From: Candidatus Saccharicenans subterraneus | Lineage (GTDB): Bacteria; Acidobacteriota; Aminicenantia; Aminicenantales; Saccharicenantaceae | NCBI GenBank assembly: GCA_003426165.1 | Contig: QUAH01000004.1 | Coordinates: 131,501-195,500, forward strand | Direction: 5' to 3' | DNA length: 64,000 nucleotides | Shown: positions 20,094-33,222 of the stretch, piece by piece | How the letters are laid out: every line of letters begins with the position of its first letter | Position numbering within the stretch: the first letter of the stretch is position 1 | The notes under the pieces: model-generated | The model's database searches: none | The model's input: only the letters and a program-made list of their open reading frames with translations | What the model was told of the DNA's origin: nothing | Position numbers and translations under genes: made by a program

Positions 20094-21201
20094 CGGCTCC
20101 TCCGAGACCCAGGGAACTGGCCGCCGGCCTGAACACCTCCCGGTAAAAATCCACCGGGAGACCGTATCTCTTGCCGGCTTCCCAGACCACCCGGTTGATG
20201 AGCTGGTCGTAGTTATAACCGGCCGCCCGGGCCGCCTTGGGCAGGCAGGAATTCTCTTCGGGATTGGGCAGGATGCCGGGCAGCGGATTGACTTCTAAAA
20301 TGTTGGGCACACCCTTTTCATCGAGCCTGACATCGATCCGGGCCCAGTCGCGAATTCTCAGCACCCGGCAGGTATTTCTCACGGTATCTTCAATTGCCTT
20401 TTTCAATTCATCCGAGATGTCGGCCGGGCAGCAGAAGATTTCCAGGGGCCGGTCGGGAGTGTCCCAGACCCACTTGGCTTCGTAGGAATAGATTGGCCTG
20501 GCCCCGGCCGGTAGCTGGGAATGGTCAATTTCCACGATGGGCAGTATCTCCAGGTCGGGATAATTGCCCAGCACCCCGACCGTGAATTCCCGGCCGGTCA
20601 GGAATTTTTCCACTATCGCCGGCTGGTCATACAGTCTCTTTATCTCGGCAATCTTGGCCTTGAGTTCCCGGCGGTTGCTGACCACCGAGTTATCCTTGAT
20701 ACCCTTGCTGGAACCCTCATAAAGGGGTTTAACTATCAGCGGGTATTTCAGCCGGGGAGGAATCTCCTCGACACTCTCTATCACTCTGAAGTCGGGATTA
20801 GGTATTCGATGGTAACTCAGAATTTCTTTGGCCCGGGACTTGTCCAGGCAGATTCCCAGGGTCAGCGGGTCGGAGCCGGTGTAGGGAATGTTCAGCATCT
20901 CGCAGATGGTCGGGATGTGGGACTCGCGGTTGGGCCCGAAAAGTCTTTCGGCAATGTTGAAGACCAGGTCGGGCTTTTCTTCCATCAGGCGCAGGTAGGC
21001 CTGGTCGTCGGATTCAATCAAGACCACCCGGTGAAACTTCTGGAGGGCTTGCTGAACGGCAGTGATGGTCTCATCGCTGTCACATTCAGCCAGCAAATCA
21101 GGTGGGGGCTCTTCCCCTTCTTCGGCCCGGTCTTCAAAGAGAACCGGCCCCAGTGTCCTGGCCATTCCCTGCTTGGAACTGAAAAGCAAAGCGATTTTCA
21201 T
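20083..21201 (-). CDS. D-alanine-D-alanine ligase-like ATP-grasp protein (second paralogue)
   Basis: IPYTGSDPLTLGICLDKSRAKEIL...YPLIVKPLYEGSSKGI...VEKFLTGREFTVGVLG...ILEVNPLPGI. Confidence 0.9.
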   Translation of the reverse strand: MKIALLFSSKQGMARTLGPVLFEDRAEEGEEPPPDLLAECDSDETITAVQQALQKFHRVVLIESDDQAYLRLMEEKPDLVFNIAERLFGPNRESHIPTICEMLNIPYTGSDPLTLGICLDKSRAKEILSYHRIPNPDFRVIESVEEIPPRLKYPLIVKPLYEGSSKGIKDNSVVSNRRELKAKIAEIKRLYDQPAIVEKFLTGREFTVGVLGNYPDLEILPIVEIDHSQLPAGARPIYSYEAKWVWDTPDRPLEIFCCPADISDELKKAIEDTVRNTCRVLRIRDWARIDVRLDEKGVPNILEVNPLPGILPNPEENSCLPKAARAAGYNYDQLINRVVWEAGKRYGLPVDFYREVFRPAASSLGLGGADGH

Positions 21202-21387
21202 TTTCTTTTCTTCACCCGTCGTAAAAAAAATTTTTAAATGCCTTCCCCCAAAAATTTTTTAATCGCCGCTTTCAGTTTCATTTTTATTTTTCATTTTCAA
21301 TTGTATATATACAGCATTTTTTCCGGATGTCAATACTTTTTTGGCTTTTTTATACTTTTTTTTGTGTAAAGGAATTTTAGGCCACTA

Positions 21388-21999
21388 TTAGTGGTGGCGA
21401 ACGATCTCCTTCACCCGCATCAACTGAACCTGGTAGGAACGCTCGATTTCCTCCAGGCGGGAGGAGATGGAGTGGATGGTTTCCTTGAGGCTGGGAATTA
21501 AAATGTATTCCAGGGCGTTGACCCTTCTCCTGGTCACTTCAATTTCGTGGGCCAGGAGTTCCAGCTTTTTCCAGAGGCTGCAGAACTCCAGGAGCTCCGG
21601 CAGAATTTTCTTAAAGTGTTTCACGGCCACGTCCAGCTCGCTTTCGGTCAGAAACAGGTCATAAGCTCCCGGCTCAAAACCGACCAGCTGAAACTCCGGC
21701 ACGACCAGGTTAAGCAGCCGGCCCTTCTCCACGGAAAATTCGAGCTGGCCATCACCCAGGAGCTCCGCCATTTCGGAGGCCGGTTGAGCAACGCGGACGG
21801 CGGCCGTGGCCCCGGTGATGATTTCAAATTCCCGGTCGACCTTTTCGTGCAGCTCGGCCAGCCGCCGTGAGGCTTCCAGCAGCTGCCGCATCAGCTCTTC
21901 CAGCTTGTCCTTGAGCAGCTTGTGACCCCTCTCGGCCAGGGACAGGCGTCGGCGGAGCCGGAGCAGCTCCATCCGGTTGGGGTTGACCTTAAGCTTCAT
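21388..21999 (-). CDS. atpD: V/A-type ATP synthase subunit D
   Basis: [48 protein letters not shown]. Confidence 0.94.
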   Translation of the reverse strand: MKLKVNPNRMELLRLRRRLSLAERGHKLLKDKLEELMRQLLEASRRLAELHEKVDREFEIITGATAAVRVAQPASEMAELLGDGQLEFSVEKGRLLNLVVPEFQLVGFEPGAYDLFLTESELDVAVKHFKKILPELLEFCSLWKKLELLAHEIEVTRRRVNALEYILIPSLKETIHSISSRLEEIERSYQVQLMRVKEIVRHH

Positions 22000-23404
22000 T
22001 TGCTTTCTCGCCTCCCGCTGCTGCGGCCGGGGAATAATATTTTTCCAGGTACTCCGGCCTGATCCTCTTCAGCTCTTTCTTCGGAAGCTGGCGCATCAGT
22101 TTCCAGCCGAGCTCTATGGTCTCCTCGATCGTCCTTGCCTCGAATTCGCCCTGCCGGACAAATTCCGTTTCGAACAGGTCGGCAAACTTCAGGTACAGCC
22201 GGTCCAGGTCACTCAGGGCCGCCTCGCCCAGGATCAGGGCCAGTTCCCGGGCTTCCTTGCCGCGGGCATAGCAGGCAAACAGCTGGTTCAGCACGTCGGC
22301 GTGGTCTTCCCTGGTCTTGCCCGCGCCTATTCCTTTATCTTTTAAGCGCGACAGGCTGGGCAGAACGTCTATCGGCGGGTAGATGCCCTTGCGATGAAGT
22401 TCCCGGCTCAGGATCACCTGCCCCTCGGTGATGTAACCGGTCAGGTCGGGAATGGGGTGGGTCTTGTCGTCTTCCGGCATGGTCAGGATGGGGATCATGG
22501 TGATCGAGCCTTTCTTGCCCTTGATGCGGCCGGCCCTCTCGTACATGGTGGCCAGGTCGGTATAAAGGTAGCCGGGATAACCACGCCGGCCCGGAATCTC
22601 CTTCCTGGCGGCCGAGATTTCGCGCAGGGCCTCGGCGTAGAAGGTCATGTCCACCAGGATGACCAGGACGTGCATGTCCAGCTCAAAGGCCAGGTACTCG
22701 GCGCAGGTCAGGGCCAGGCGCGGGGTGGCGATTCTTTCGATGGCCGGCTCGTTGGCCAGATTCAGGAACAGCACCGCCCTCTCCAGGGCCCCGGTGTTGC
22801 GGAAATCCTCGATGAAGAAGTTGGCCTCTTCGAAGGTGATGCCCATGGCCGCAAAGACCACGGCAAATTTTTCTTCCTTGCCCAGGACCCTGGCCTGGCG
22901 GGCAATCTGGGCGGCAATCCGCGGGTGGGGCAGGCCGGAACCAGAAAAAATCGGCAGCTTCTGGCCGCGGACCAGCGGGTTCATGCCGTCGATGGAAGAA
23001 ATCCCGGTCTGGATGAACTCCGAGGGGTAATCCCGGGCGTCGGGGTTGATGGGGCTGCCGTTGATGTCCAGGCGCTTGCGGGCGATGATCTGCGGGCCGT
23101 TATCCCGCGGCCGGCCGGAGCCGTCAAACACCCGGCCGATGATTTCTTCCGACACCGGCAGCTGCTGCGATCGTCCCAGGAACCGGACCCGGGACTTATC
23201 GATGTCCAGGCCGACCGTTCCCTCGAAGACCTGGACCACAGCCTGGTCGGTAGAGACTTCGAGCACCGTCCCGCGGCGCAGGTGGCCCCGGGAGTCTTCT
23301 ATTTCCACCAGCTCGTTGTATTTGACGTCGGCGATCTTTTCCACGATGACCAGCGGCCCGACTATGTTGGAAACTGTCAAGTATTCTTTGTGCATGGGCT
23401 TCAC
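21989..23404 (-). CDS. atpB: V/A-type ATP synthase subunit B
   Basis: [45 protein letters not shown]. Confidence 0.97.
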   Translation of the reverse strand: MKPMHKEYLTVSNIVGPLVIVEKIADVKYNELVEIEDSRGHLRRGTVLEVSTDQAVVQVFEGTVGLDIDKSRVRFLGRSQQLPVSEEIIGRVFDGSGRPRDNGPQIIARKRLDINGSPINPDARDYPSEFIQTGISSIDGMNPLVRGQKLPIFSGSGLPHPRIAAQIARQARVLGKEEKFAVVFAAMGITFEEANFFIEDFRNTGALERAVLFLNLANEPAIERIATPRLALTCAEYLAFELDMHVLVILVDMTFYAEALREISAARKEIPGRRGYPGYLYTDLATMYERAGRIKGKKGSITMIPILTMPEDDKTHPIPDLTGYITEGQVILSRELHRKGIYPPIDVLPSLSRLKDKGIGAGKTREDHADVLNQLFACYARGKEARELALILGEAALSDLDRLYLKFADLFETEFVRQGEFEARTIEETIELGWKLMRQLPKKELKRIRPEYLEKYYSPAAAAGGEKANEA

Positions 23405-23411
23405 CTTAAAA

Positions 23412-25157
23412 CTAAAGTGCCTTGAAAGAAGCGTCCACTTCTTTCTCCACCTGGAGCAGGGCTTCTTCCTCCTCCGGCAGATATTTCATCTTGGAAATCC
23501 GGTCGCGGACTTCCAGGGAGACGATGTCGCTGAATTCCTTCCCGGCCTCCAGGGCCTCGTTGGCCCGGTGGTGAAAGTGAAGGATGGTCCGCAGCATCAG
23601 GTACTGCTTGCGCATGGAGGTATAAGTGTCCTGGGGATGGAAGGCGTTCTGGTGCAGAAAATCCTCGCGGATGGAGCGGGCCGTTTCCAGGACCAGCCTT
23701 TCCTTGAAAGACAGCGATTCCAGCCCGATCAACCTGGCAATTTCCTGGAGCTCGGCCTCCAGCTCCAGCAGCTTCATGGCCTCCTGGCTGAGTTCCACAA
23801 AATCCTCGGCCACCTTTTCGGCAAAATACTTTTTAAGAGAATCTCGGTAGAGCGAATAACTCTGCAGCCAGTTGATGGCCGGGAAGTGCCTCATGTTGGC
23901 CAGCCGGTCGTCCAGGGCCCAGAAGACCTTGACCACCTTGAGGGTGGCCTGGACTACCGGGTCGGACAGGTCGCCGCCTGGCGGGCTGACCGCCCCGATA
24001 ACGCTCAGGGCCCCGATTCTTTCTTCCGAGCCAGGACAGATGACCTTGCCGGCCCGCTCGTAAAACTCGGCCAGGCGGCTGGCCAGATAAGCCGGGTAGC
24101 CTTCGTCGCCGGGCATTTCTTCCATTCGCCCGCCGATTTCCCTCAGGGCTTCAGCCCATCGGGAAGAAGAGTCGGCCATCAGGGCCACCGAGTAACCCAT
24201 GTCGCGGAAATACTCGGCAATGGTCATCCCGGTATAGATTGAGGCCTCGCGGGCAGCCACCGGCATGTTAGAAGTATTGGCAATGATGACCGTCCTTTCC
24301 AGAAGCGGGCGCCCGGTGTTGGGGTCCTTGAGTTCCGGGAAGCTAAGGAGAAGGTCGGCCACCTCGTTGCCGCGTTCCCCGCAGGCCACGTAGACTATAA
24401 TCTGGGCATCAGACCACTTGGCCAGCTGGTGCTGGACCACGGTCTTGCCGCTGCCGAATGGACCGGGGACGCAGGCCGTGCCACCCTTGGCCAGCGGAAA
24501 CAGGGTGTCGAGTATTCGCTGGCCGGTGATCAGGGGCTCAAAGGGCATCAGCCTTTCTTTAACCGGCCGCTGCTTTCGGACCGGCCAGACCTGGAACAGG
24601 TTCAGCTCTTTGATTTCGCCCGATTCCTTCTTTATCCGGCAGACAACTTCACTTACCTTGAATTCTCCTTCCTTGATCTCGATAATTTCACCGTCGCCGT
24701 TTTCCGGCACCATGATCCGGTGCTGGATGAGCGGGGTTTCCTGGACGTAGCCGATGATGTCTCCGGCCAGGATCCTGTCGCCAGCTTTTTTTATCGGTTC
24801 AAAAGTCCAGCGCCGCTCCCGGTCGAGAGCTGGTACCTCGATTCCCCTCGAAACGAACTCTCCGTGCCGGGCCCTGATGACGTCCAGCGGGCGCTGGATT
24901 CCATCGTAGATAGACCCCAGAATTCCAGGCCCCAGCTCCACCGACAGGGGCTTTTCTGTCAGCACCACCGGCTCCCCGGGGCCGACACCGGTAGTATCCT
25001 CGTAGACCTGGATATAGGCCTGGTCATTATTGAGTTCAATTATTTCTCCGATCAAGCCCAGGTGGCCAACCCTGACCATGTCGTACATCTTGGCGCCGAG
25101 ACACTCGGCCGCCACCACCAGGGGACCGGCCACGCGAATTATTTTACCTTGTCTCAT
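23412..25157 (-). CDS. atpA: V/A-type ATP synthase catalytic subunit A
   Basis: [17 protein letters not shown] Walker [33 protein letters not shown]; start [14 protein letters not shown] preferred (25157) over upstream ATG at 25187. Confidence 0.97.
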   Translation of the reverse strand: MRQGKIIRVAGPLVVAAECLGAKMYDMVRVGHLGLIGEIIELNNDQAYIQVYEDTTGVGPGEPVVLTEKPLSVELGPGILGSIYDGIQRPLDVIRARHGEFVSRGIEVPALDRERRWTFEPIKKAGDRILAGDIIGYVQETPLIQHRIMVPENGDGEIIEIKEGEFKVSEVVCRIKKESGEIKELNLFQVWPVRKQRPVKERLMPFEPLITGQRILDTLFPLAKGGTACVPGPFGSGKTVVQHQLAKWSDAQIIVYVACGERGNEVADLLLSFPELKDPNTGRPLLERTVIIANTSNMPVAAREASIYTGMTIAEYFRDMGYSVALMADSSSRWAEALREIGGRMEEMPGDEGYPAYLASRLAEFYERAGKVICPGSEERIGALSVIGAVSPPGGDLSDPVVQATLKVVKVFWALDDRLANMRHFPAINWLQSYSLYRDSLKKYFAEKVAEDFVELSQEAMKLLELEAELQEIARLIGLESLSFKERLVLETARSIREDFLHQNAFHPQDTYTSMRKQYLMLRTILHFHHRANEALEAGKEFSDIVSLEVRDRISKMKYLPEEEEALLQVEKEVDASFKAL

Positions 25158-25494
25158 TTTCTTTCCTTCCTCTGGTAAAGAGTGCATCCGAACCTATGGC
25201 TTTGATTGAAAGCTCCTTCATCAGGTTTTCTACCGATTCCGAGCTGGCCCGGAAGTCGGAAAAGCCGACACAGACCGGGGCGAACCGGTAGCTGAGCTCG
25301 GCCACTTCTGGCTTCAGGACTTCCAGCCAGGTTTCCTGGATCAGGCAGATGGCGTACTTTTCCTCGACCACCTGGGCCAGCAGGGCCCGGGCCTCGTCCG
25401 GGTTGCCCGGGGTCAGGACACTCAGGCCCAGGATTTTAAACGGGGCGCAGAAGTCCCGGTCTCCGATTACGGCAATACGTCCGACTTCAGACAT
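25144..25494 (-). CDS. atpF: V/A-type ATP synthase subunit F
   Basis: RIAVIGDRDFCAPFKILGLSV; operon position between C and A. Confidence 0.88.
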   Translation of the reverse strand: MSEVGRIAVIGDRDFCAPFKILGLSVLTPGNPDEARALLAQVVEEKYAICLIQETWLEVLKPEVAELSYRFAPVCVGFSDFRASSESVENLMKELSIKAIGSDALFTRGRKENETR

Positions 25495-26275
25495 AGGTCT
25501 GACTGATCCTCTCTCTTAAGAACTGGGCCGGAAGCTGCAGGAATTTTCCGGCCAGGACTATCCGGACGAGCTTCAGCTCGTGCCGGCGGGCCAGGCCGTA
25601 GGCAAAGAGCGGCTCGGGTCCAAAGGTTATCTGCCTGGCCTGCCTGAGATAATTCAACGACAGGTTTTCTATTTCCCGTTCCAGCACGGCCAAACTCTCC
25701 CTGGAAACAAGATGCTCCGTGGCCAGCTTCCAGAGTTCTCCAAACTGGCCGGACCGGAGCAGCTGGTAAAATTCATCGAAACCGGCCTGGTAATTTTCCT
25801 GGAATATTTTCTTTTCCAGCCGACCACCCGCAAGAAAGCTCTCGGCCAGCCGGTCTTCCGGCAATTCCAGGTAACGGCAGCGCAGGAAGAGCTTCAGGTT
25901 GGCCAGGTCCAGGCGAAGCCGGAAGTAATCCCGGATAAAAACGTTCTCGGTCTCCTCCAGCCTGCTGGACATCTCGACCGGGTTGTCAGCGGCCAGGTAG
26001 GCATGGTAGAGGGGCTTTTCCAGGAACAGCTCTTCCAGGTTAAAATCCAGGGCCATTCTTTCCTTGAGCAGGACCCGGTCCAGCTGGTCGGCATTTTCAA
26101 CCAGCAGCAGGTCTTCGCCGAACTTGCCGGCGTCGGAAACCAGCTCCAGGGCCCTTTCCGCCGTTTCCGCCTCGGCCGCTTCCCGGAAAACCTGGTAAGG
26201 TATAAGGTAGTTTTCCAGGGCCCGGACCCGTCCGACGGCAAAGGCATAATCCAGAACAGCCACTCTTGTTGTCAT
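25487..26275 (-). CDS. atpC: V/A-type ATP synthase subunit C (AC39-like)
   Basis: Length and operon position; YFRLRLDLANLKLFLRCRYL typical of V-ATPase subunit C. Confidence 0.82.
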   Translation of the reverse strand: MTTRVAVLDYAFAVGRVRALENYLIPYQVFREAAEAETAERALELVSDAGKFGEDLLLVENADQLDRVLLKERMALDFNLEELFLEKPLYHAYLAADNPVEMSSRLEETENVFIRDYFRLRLDLANLKLFLRCRYLELPEDRLAESFLAGGRLEKKIFQENYQAGFDEFYQLLRSGQFGELWKLATEHLVSRESLAVLEREIENLSLNYLRQARQITFGPEPLFAYGLARRHELKLVRIVLAGKFLQLPAQFLRERISQTYV

Positions 26276-26276
26276 C

Positions 26277-26693
26277 TCAGATTTTCAACCACTCCAGAAT
26301 ATCGTTCTCCACTTCCTGGGAGAGCTCCTCGAGCAGCTTCCCCGAGGGCAGGGCTTCCTGCTTGAGCCCTTCCCTGGAAACGATCTCCTTTTTCAGCCTG
26401 ACCCTTTTCAGCTCGTCTTTCTCCAGGGCCGCGGCCAGAACCTTATTGATCAGGGCCCGCCTGGTCTTGAGCAGTTCCATTCTTCTTTGCAGCTGGGCCT
26501 GGGTCACAATCCGGCTGGCCTCCAGCCGGCCCTCGGCCTCGGCCTGGCGCAGGATGGTCTCGGCCTGTTCGCGGGCTTTCTGTTCTGCTTCTTTCTTTAT
26601 CTGTTCGGCTTTCTCCCGGGCTTCGGATAGAATCCTTTCCACCTCCTGCCGGGCTTCCAGCTCGATTTTTTCCAGGATTTTTTCCAGACTCAT
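26277..26693 (-). CDS. atpE: V/A-type ATP synthase subunit E (peripheral stalk)
   Basis: Coiled-coil LEARQEVERILSEAREKAEQIKKEAEQKA; operon context. Confidence 0.82.
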   Translation of the reverse strand: MSLEKILEKIELEARQEVERILSEAREKAEQIKKEAEQKAREQAETILRQAEAEGRLEASRIVTQAQLQRRMELLKTRRALINKVLAAALEKDELKRVRLKKEIVSREGLKQEALPSGKLLEELSQEVENDILEWLKI

Positions 26694-26710
26694 CGGCTTC
26701 CTGGTTCCTA

Positions 26711-29137
<2,427 letters not shown>

Positions 29138-29138
<1 letters not shown>

Positions 29139-29518
29139 CAGTCAACCTTCCTTGACTCCACCAGTTCCAACAACCTGGCCGCAGTCCTGCTCACCGCCTG
29201 CTCAAAGTTACTTTCGGCAGTCTTCAGTATCTCGGCTTTCTCGGCCTCGGCCTGCTGGCTTATGGTCCCGGCCTCGGTCCTGGCTTTTTCCACCATTTCT
29301 TTCTTCAACTGTTCGGCCTGCTTTCTGGCTTCAGCCAGCATTCTTTTCCGGGCTTCTTCCGACTCTTCGGCCGCCTGCTTCACCAGGTTGGGAGCGGTCC
29401 GGGTCCGGGCTTCTTCCACCATCTGCCGGGCCCGCTCCTCGGCTTCCCTGACCTGTTGCAGGGCCTGCCAGGCCTCATCCCGGGCCGGGGTTTCTGACTT
29501 TAATTCTTTTTCTTCCAT
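29138..29518 (-). CDS. V/A-type ATP synthase subunit G/H-like coiled-coil peripheral stalk protein
   Basis: Ala/Glu/Lys-rich helix (EERARQMVEEARTRTA...EARKRMLAEARKQAEQLKKE) abutting subunit I; alternative start at 29542. Confidence 0.7.
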
Positions 29519-29624
29519 GGCTCTATCCGCCTTTGATTTCAAAAATCATATTATATCTTAGTCGCCGGCCATTTGAATCTTTTTCGTCCTGATTTTGAGA
29601 CCGGCCGGACTGGCCGGCTTCGGC

Positions 29625-30404
29625 TCAGGCCATAATTTCCCGGTAGAGGTAATAAGCTTTTTCCGGCAACTTTTTCTTCTGCCAGCTTTCGGCCAGGGAA
29701 AATATCTTCGAGCCCGGCTCCAGCGGTGGCAGGTTAAATTCCAGGAAAGCCCCGGCCTCCGCCAGTTGTCTTAAAAAATGATAGGACTGGCCACGGTCGA
29801 TATGAATGACCGGGCGGCCTCCGTATTTTTTTATTTCTTTCAGCAGGTCCAGGATCATGATTTCTGCGTCTTCTTCAAGATTCTTGTTAGAAACATGAAG
29901 CCAGCAGTTCTTTAGACAGACCTGGACCAGATTTTCTTCCGGTTTCTTATGATGATAATAGACAAGAGCGCCCCGGCTCCGACTGACCTCCTCGGCCAGG
30001 CGGGCCAGGGTTTCCAGCGGCCTGTCTTTTTCCCGGCCGGAAACATAAATCGCCTGAAAAAGCTCTACATTATTCCAGAGTCCCGATTCCTCCTTAAGCT
30101 CGCCCTGAAGGAAATAGAAAAGGCCGCAACCCAGGGGCTTTAAGGCAAGACTGATATGGTTCAAGACCTGAAAATCAGGCCGGGAAGCATCGGAAGTATA
30201 AAGAGAAAATGGAAATTCTCCAAGCCATTCCAGTTCCTCGGGAGACAGGCGGCCGGTGTCCAGCAGGGATACCCGGATTTTTCCGGTCACGCTTTTTTCC
30301 AGGATGTCCTTAAGGGGTGATAGATCGTACAGGTCATCCCTCAGGATCAAACGGCTGCCTTTCGGCATCCGTGCCAGCTGAAGTTCCAGGTTTTCCATGG
30401 TCAA
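29625..30404 (-). CDS. Hypothetical protein upstream of the V-ATPase operon
   Basis: 259-aa ORF in the same orientation as the V-ATPase operon; no family recognised. Confidence 0.6.
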   Translation of the reverse strand: MTMENLELQLARMPKGSRLILRDDLYDLSPLKDILEKSVTGKIRVSLLDTGRLSPEELEWLGEFPFSLYTSDASRPDFQVLNHISLALKPLGCGLFYFLQGELKEESGLWNNVELFQAIYVSGREKDRPLETLARLAEEVSRSRGALVYYHHKKPEENLVQVCLKNCWLHVSNKNLEEDAEIMILDLLKEIKKYGGRPVIHIDRGQSYHFLRQLAEAGAFLEFNLPPLEPGSKIFSLAESWQKKKLPEKAYYLYREIMA

Positions 30405-30635
30405 GGAATATAAAACTTAACATCTAAGTCGGGTTATGTCAATGATACGGGGAAGGTCGGTCACGGACAATTTGCTCCAACTTTCCACCCGGGCCCAAAG
30501 CCGGCGGGAGAAAAAGGATTCACTCTTCAAAATATTTAAGCTGGGCCAGGGCAAAATCAGGTTGCAAACCTAAATATCTCTAATCCTGGCATCCGGGACC
30601 TGACCGGTACCAATGAGACACCCTGAAAGTGGCGA

Positions 30636-31343
30636 TTATTCGACGACGTAGCTGATGACCAGAAGAAGCTGGCGGCTGCGGACCCGGGCCGGGCTGACCC
30701 CGGGCTCTGTTACTAACCCATTATACAGGTTGGCCAGCCCGAGCTCGTATCGGCACTCGACCGCTACCCTTCTCCTGTTGACGGCCGCCTCGAATCCCAG
30801 CCCCAGGACCAGGGCCAGGTCCATCTTGCCGGTGTAGCCTTTTATGTCCGCTTCCTCAACTTTCTCGAATATCCGGCTGGCTTCGGCCCTGTGGAAAAGC
30901 TGGTAACGATGGGACAGGATAAAGGAAGGGTTCAGTCCGGCCAGAATAAACGGACGCGATTTTTTCCATAGGTGCCCCCTGAGGAGCAGGGGAAAGGAAA
31001 GCTCTCTCATTTGAAACTCATAACGGTAGGAATCAAAGAAGCCGGTGTCGAAACGGTACTGCCCCCCGGTTTCTTTATAGAGCACATCAACCTCAAGCTC
31101 CAGTATCCGCGATAGGGCAAACTCCAGGCCCAGGCCGCCGAAGAAAGAAAACCGGCTATTCCGGAAGGGATTCAGGGTGCTGCCATCATCCAAGAGAGGG
31201 GGATAATTGCCGGAAAAAGGGCCGGGCCAGGGCCGGGAATAGCTGGAAAAAATCGGCCCGAGCATTCTCTTGAATTCAGCCGCTTCGAGTGAGCCCAGCA
31301 ACAGGAAAATCATTAAAATTGAAAACCATGCCCTCTTTTTCAT
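30636..31343 (-). CDS. Putative outer-membrane beta-barrel protein
   Basis: Signal peptide (AWFSILMIFLLLGSLEAAE), alternating strands, VALECRYELGLANLYN-type beta pattern. Confidence 0.7.
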   Translation of the reverse strand: MKKRAWFSILMIFLLLGSLEAAEFKRMLGPIFSSYSRPWPGPFSGNYPPLLDDGSTLNPFRNSRFSFFGGLGLEFALSRILELEVDVLYKETGGQYRFDTGFFDSYRYEFQMRELSFPLLLRGHLWKKSRPFILAGLNPSFILSHRYQLFHRAEASRIFEKVEEADIKGYTGKMDLALVLGLGFEAAVNRRRVAVECRYELGLANLYNGLVTEPGVSPARVRSRQLLLVISYVVE

Positions 31344-31531
31344 CCTGGCCTCCAGCCAGACACCTGAATGACCTGCAGGTATAACTTCTTGATAGGCCGG
31401 CCTTAAAAACCGGCATTAAAAAAATATATTCCACTTTGGCCTTTGTCAATTGCCGGCCCGGTTCTGTTCTTAATTGGGGTTGAGAGGCGGGGCGGTCTGG
31501 GGTATGATTTAGCCGTTCAGGTTAATCAGCA

Positions 31532-32278
31532 ATGAAAAGAATGCCTCGGTCTGGCCACAGCTCCGCAGTTGAGATTTCAAAGCCTAGGGCCTGCCTGGTG
31601 CTGCTTTCTGGCGGAATTGACTCCACCACCGCCCTTCACTGGGCACTTAGGCGATATGGCCGGGTACAGCCGGTGATCTTCGATTACGGACAGCGGCACC
31701 GGGTGGAGATTGAGATGGCCAGGAAGACCTGTGCCCGGCTGGGGCTGAGGCCAAGAACCATCAAAGTTGACCTCCGCCAGGTCGGTGGTTCAGCCCTGAC
31801 CGACAAAAAATTATCCGTTCCACAATTCAAGAAGCCTGAAGATATAAAAAAGGGCTTGCCGGCCACCTACGTCCCCTTTCGCAACGGAATATTCATCTCG
31901 CTGGCTGCGGCCCTGGGTGAAAGCCTGGGGATTTTTGATATTGTTTGCGGATTTAACGTCATCGACTCTCCCAATTACCCTGACACCACGGCTGCTTTTG
32001 TCAGGGCCATGAACAGAACGATAAACACGGGGACAGGGGCAATATTCGGCCAAAAAAGGTTCAGGATAATAGCACCATTCATCAACATGAAAAAATCTGA
32101 AATAATAAGGTTAGGCTTAAAAATGGGCGCTGATTATTCTTATTCCATAACCTGCTATGCGGGCCGGGAAGTGCCCTGCCTCCGCTGCTCGGCCTGCCTG
32201 CTCCGGGCCAGGGCCTGGAAAGAAGCCGGACAGGAAGACCATTTGCTGGCACGCCTTAAAAAGGAGGGAAAAATATGA
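31532..32278 (+). CDS. queC: 7-cyano-7-deazaguanine synthase
   Basis: LVLLSGGIDSTTALHWAL PP-loop; C-terminal CYAGREVPCLRCSACLLRARAW. Confidence 0.94.
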   Translation: MKRMPRSGHSSAVEISKPRACLVLLSGGIDSTTALHWALRRYGRVQPVIFDYGQRHRVEIEMARKTCARLGLRPRTIKVDLRQVGGSALTDKKLSVPQFKKPEDIKKGLPATYVPFRNGIFISLAAALGESLGIFDIVCGFNVIDSPNYPDTTAAFVRAMNRTINTGTGAIFGQKRFRIIAPFINMKKSEIIRLGLKMGADYSYSITCYAGREVPCLRCSACLLRARAWKEAGQEDHLLARLKKEGKI

Positions 32279-32619
32279 GCTGGAAACTTAAAGTCCGGGA
32301 TAAATTTTCCGCGGCTCATTACCTGCGGGAATATAAAGGGAAATGCGAAAAGCTCCACGGCCACACTTTCCAGGTGGAAGTGGAAATCACAGTCAAAGAA
32401 CTGGACAACACCGGGATTGGAATTGACTTTACAGAGATAAAAAAGAAGCTGGCAGAAATCCTGCCGGACCACACCCTGCTGAATGAAGCTTTTAACTTCA
32501 ACCCGTCGGCCGAGAACCTGGCCCGCGAAATATACAGGAGGATGAAAGAATTCTATCCGGTGACCGCGGTCACGGTCTGGGAGTCGGAGGATGCTGCCGC
32601 CACCTACACTGAAGATTAG
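32275..32619 (+). CDS. queD: 6-carboxytetrahydropterin synthase
   Basis: FSAAHYLREYKGKCEKLHGHTFQVEVEI; DFTEIKKKL; DHTLLNE. Confidence 0.94.
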   Translation: MSWKLKVRDKFSAAHYLREYKGKCEKLHGHTFQVEVEITVKELDNTGIGIDFTEIKKKLAEILPDHTLLNEAFNFNPSAENLAREIYRRMKEFYPVTAVTVWESEDAAATYTED

Positions 32620-33220
32620 CGAGATTTTCTTCTCGGCTGCGGGGGAGGGCCTGCGCCAGGGGCAGCCGACTATTTTCGTTCGTTTCTCCGGATGTAACCT
32701 CCGCTGTTCCTTCTGCGACACGAAGTATGCCTGGAAGGGAGGAAAAGAGCTTCTACCAGAAGAAATCCTGGATAGAATTGCGCCCCTCAAGAACAGGTAT
32801 AAAACAAACTGGGTTTGCCTGACCGGCGGGGAACCGCTGCTGCAGGATGTCGGGGCATTGGTTCGCCTGCTGAGACGAGTCAGCTTCCGGGTTCATATTG
32901 AAACCAACGGAACCCGGCCCGTGCCGGTTAAACCCGACTGGCTGACCGTTTCGCCAAAGCCGCCTGTTTATAAAATTACCTCCGATTGCCTTCGGCTGGC
33001 CTCCGAAGTCAAGCTGGTGGTCACCAGGAGTCTGAAGCCGGGAGAAATCGGGAGAATAAGGGAGAAGTTTTCTGAAAACATCCCGCTCCTGCTCCAGCCC
33101 CAATCCCACGCCGCCTGGAGTTATAAGAAAGCCTGGAAGCTCTACATTCAGGCTATCCAGGAAGGTCTGCCTAATATCAGGCTGTCCGGCCAGCTCCATA
33201 AAATCTACGGAATAAAATAG
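32591..33220 (+). CDS. queE: 7-carboxy-7-deazaguanine synthase (radical SAM)
   Basis: EIFFSAAGEGLRQGQPTIFVRFSGCNLRCSFCDTKYAW; CLTGGEPLLQ. Confidence 0.94.
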   Translation: MLPPPTLKISEIFFSAAGEGLRQGQPTIFVRFSGCNLRCSFCDTKYAWKGGKELLPEEILDRIAPLKNRYKTNWVCLTGGEPLLQDVGALVRLLRRVSFRVHIETNGTRPVPVKPDWLTVSPKPPVYKITSDCLRLASEVKLVVTRSLKPGEIGRIREKFSENIPLLLQPQSHAAWSYKKAWKLYIQAIQEGLPNIRLSGQLHKIYGIK

Positions 33221-33222
33221 CG

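Noticed and set aside
22394-24242. Plus-strand ORFs of 343 and 398 aa (22394-23425, 23046-24242)
   Set aside because: Antisense to V-ATPase subunits B and A, which have unmistakable motifs.
31440-31531. preQ1 riboswitch upstream of queC
   Set aside because: Looked for the short preQ1 aptamer stem and A-rich tail; not recognisable in this leader.
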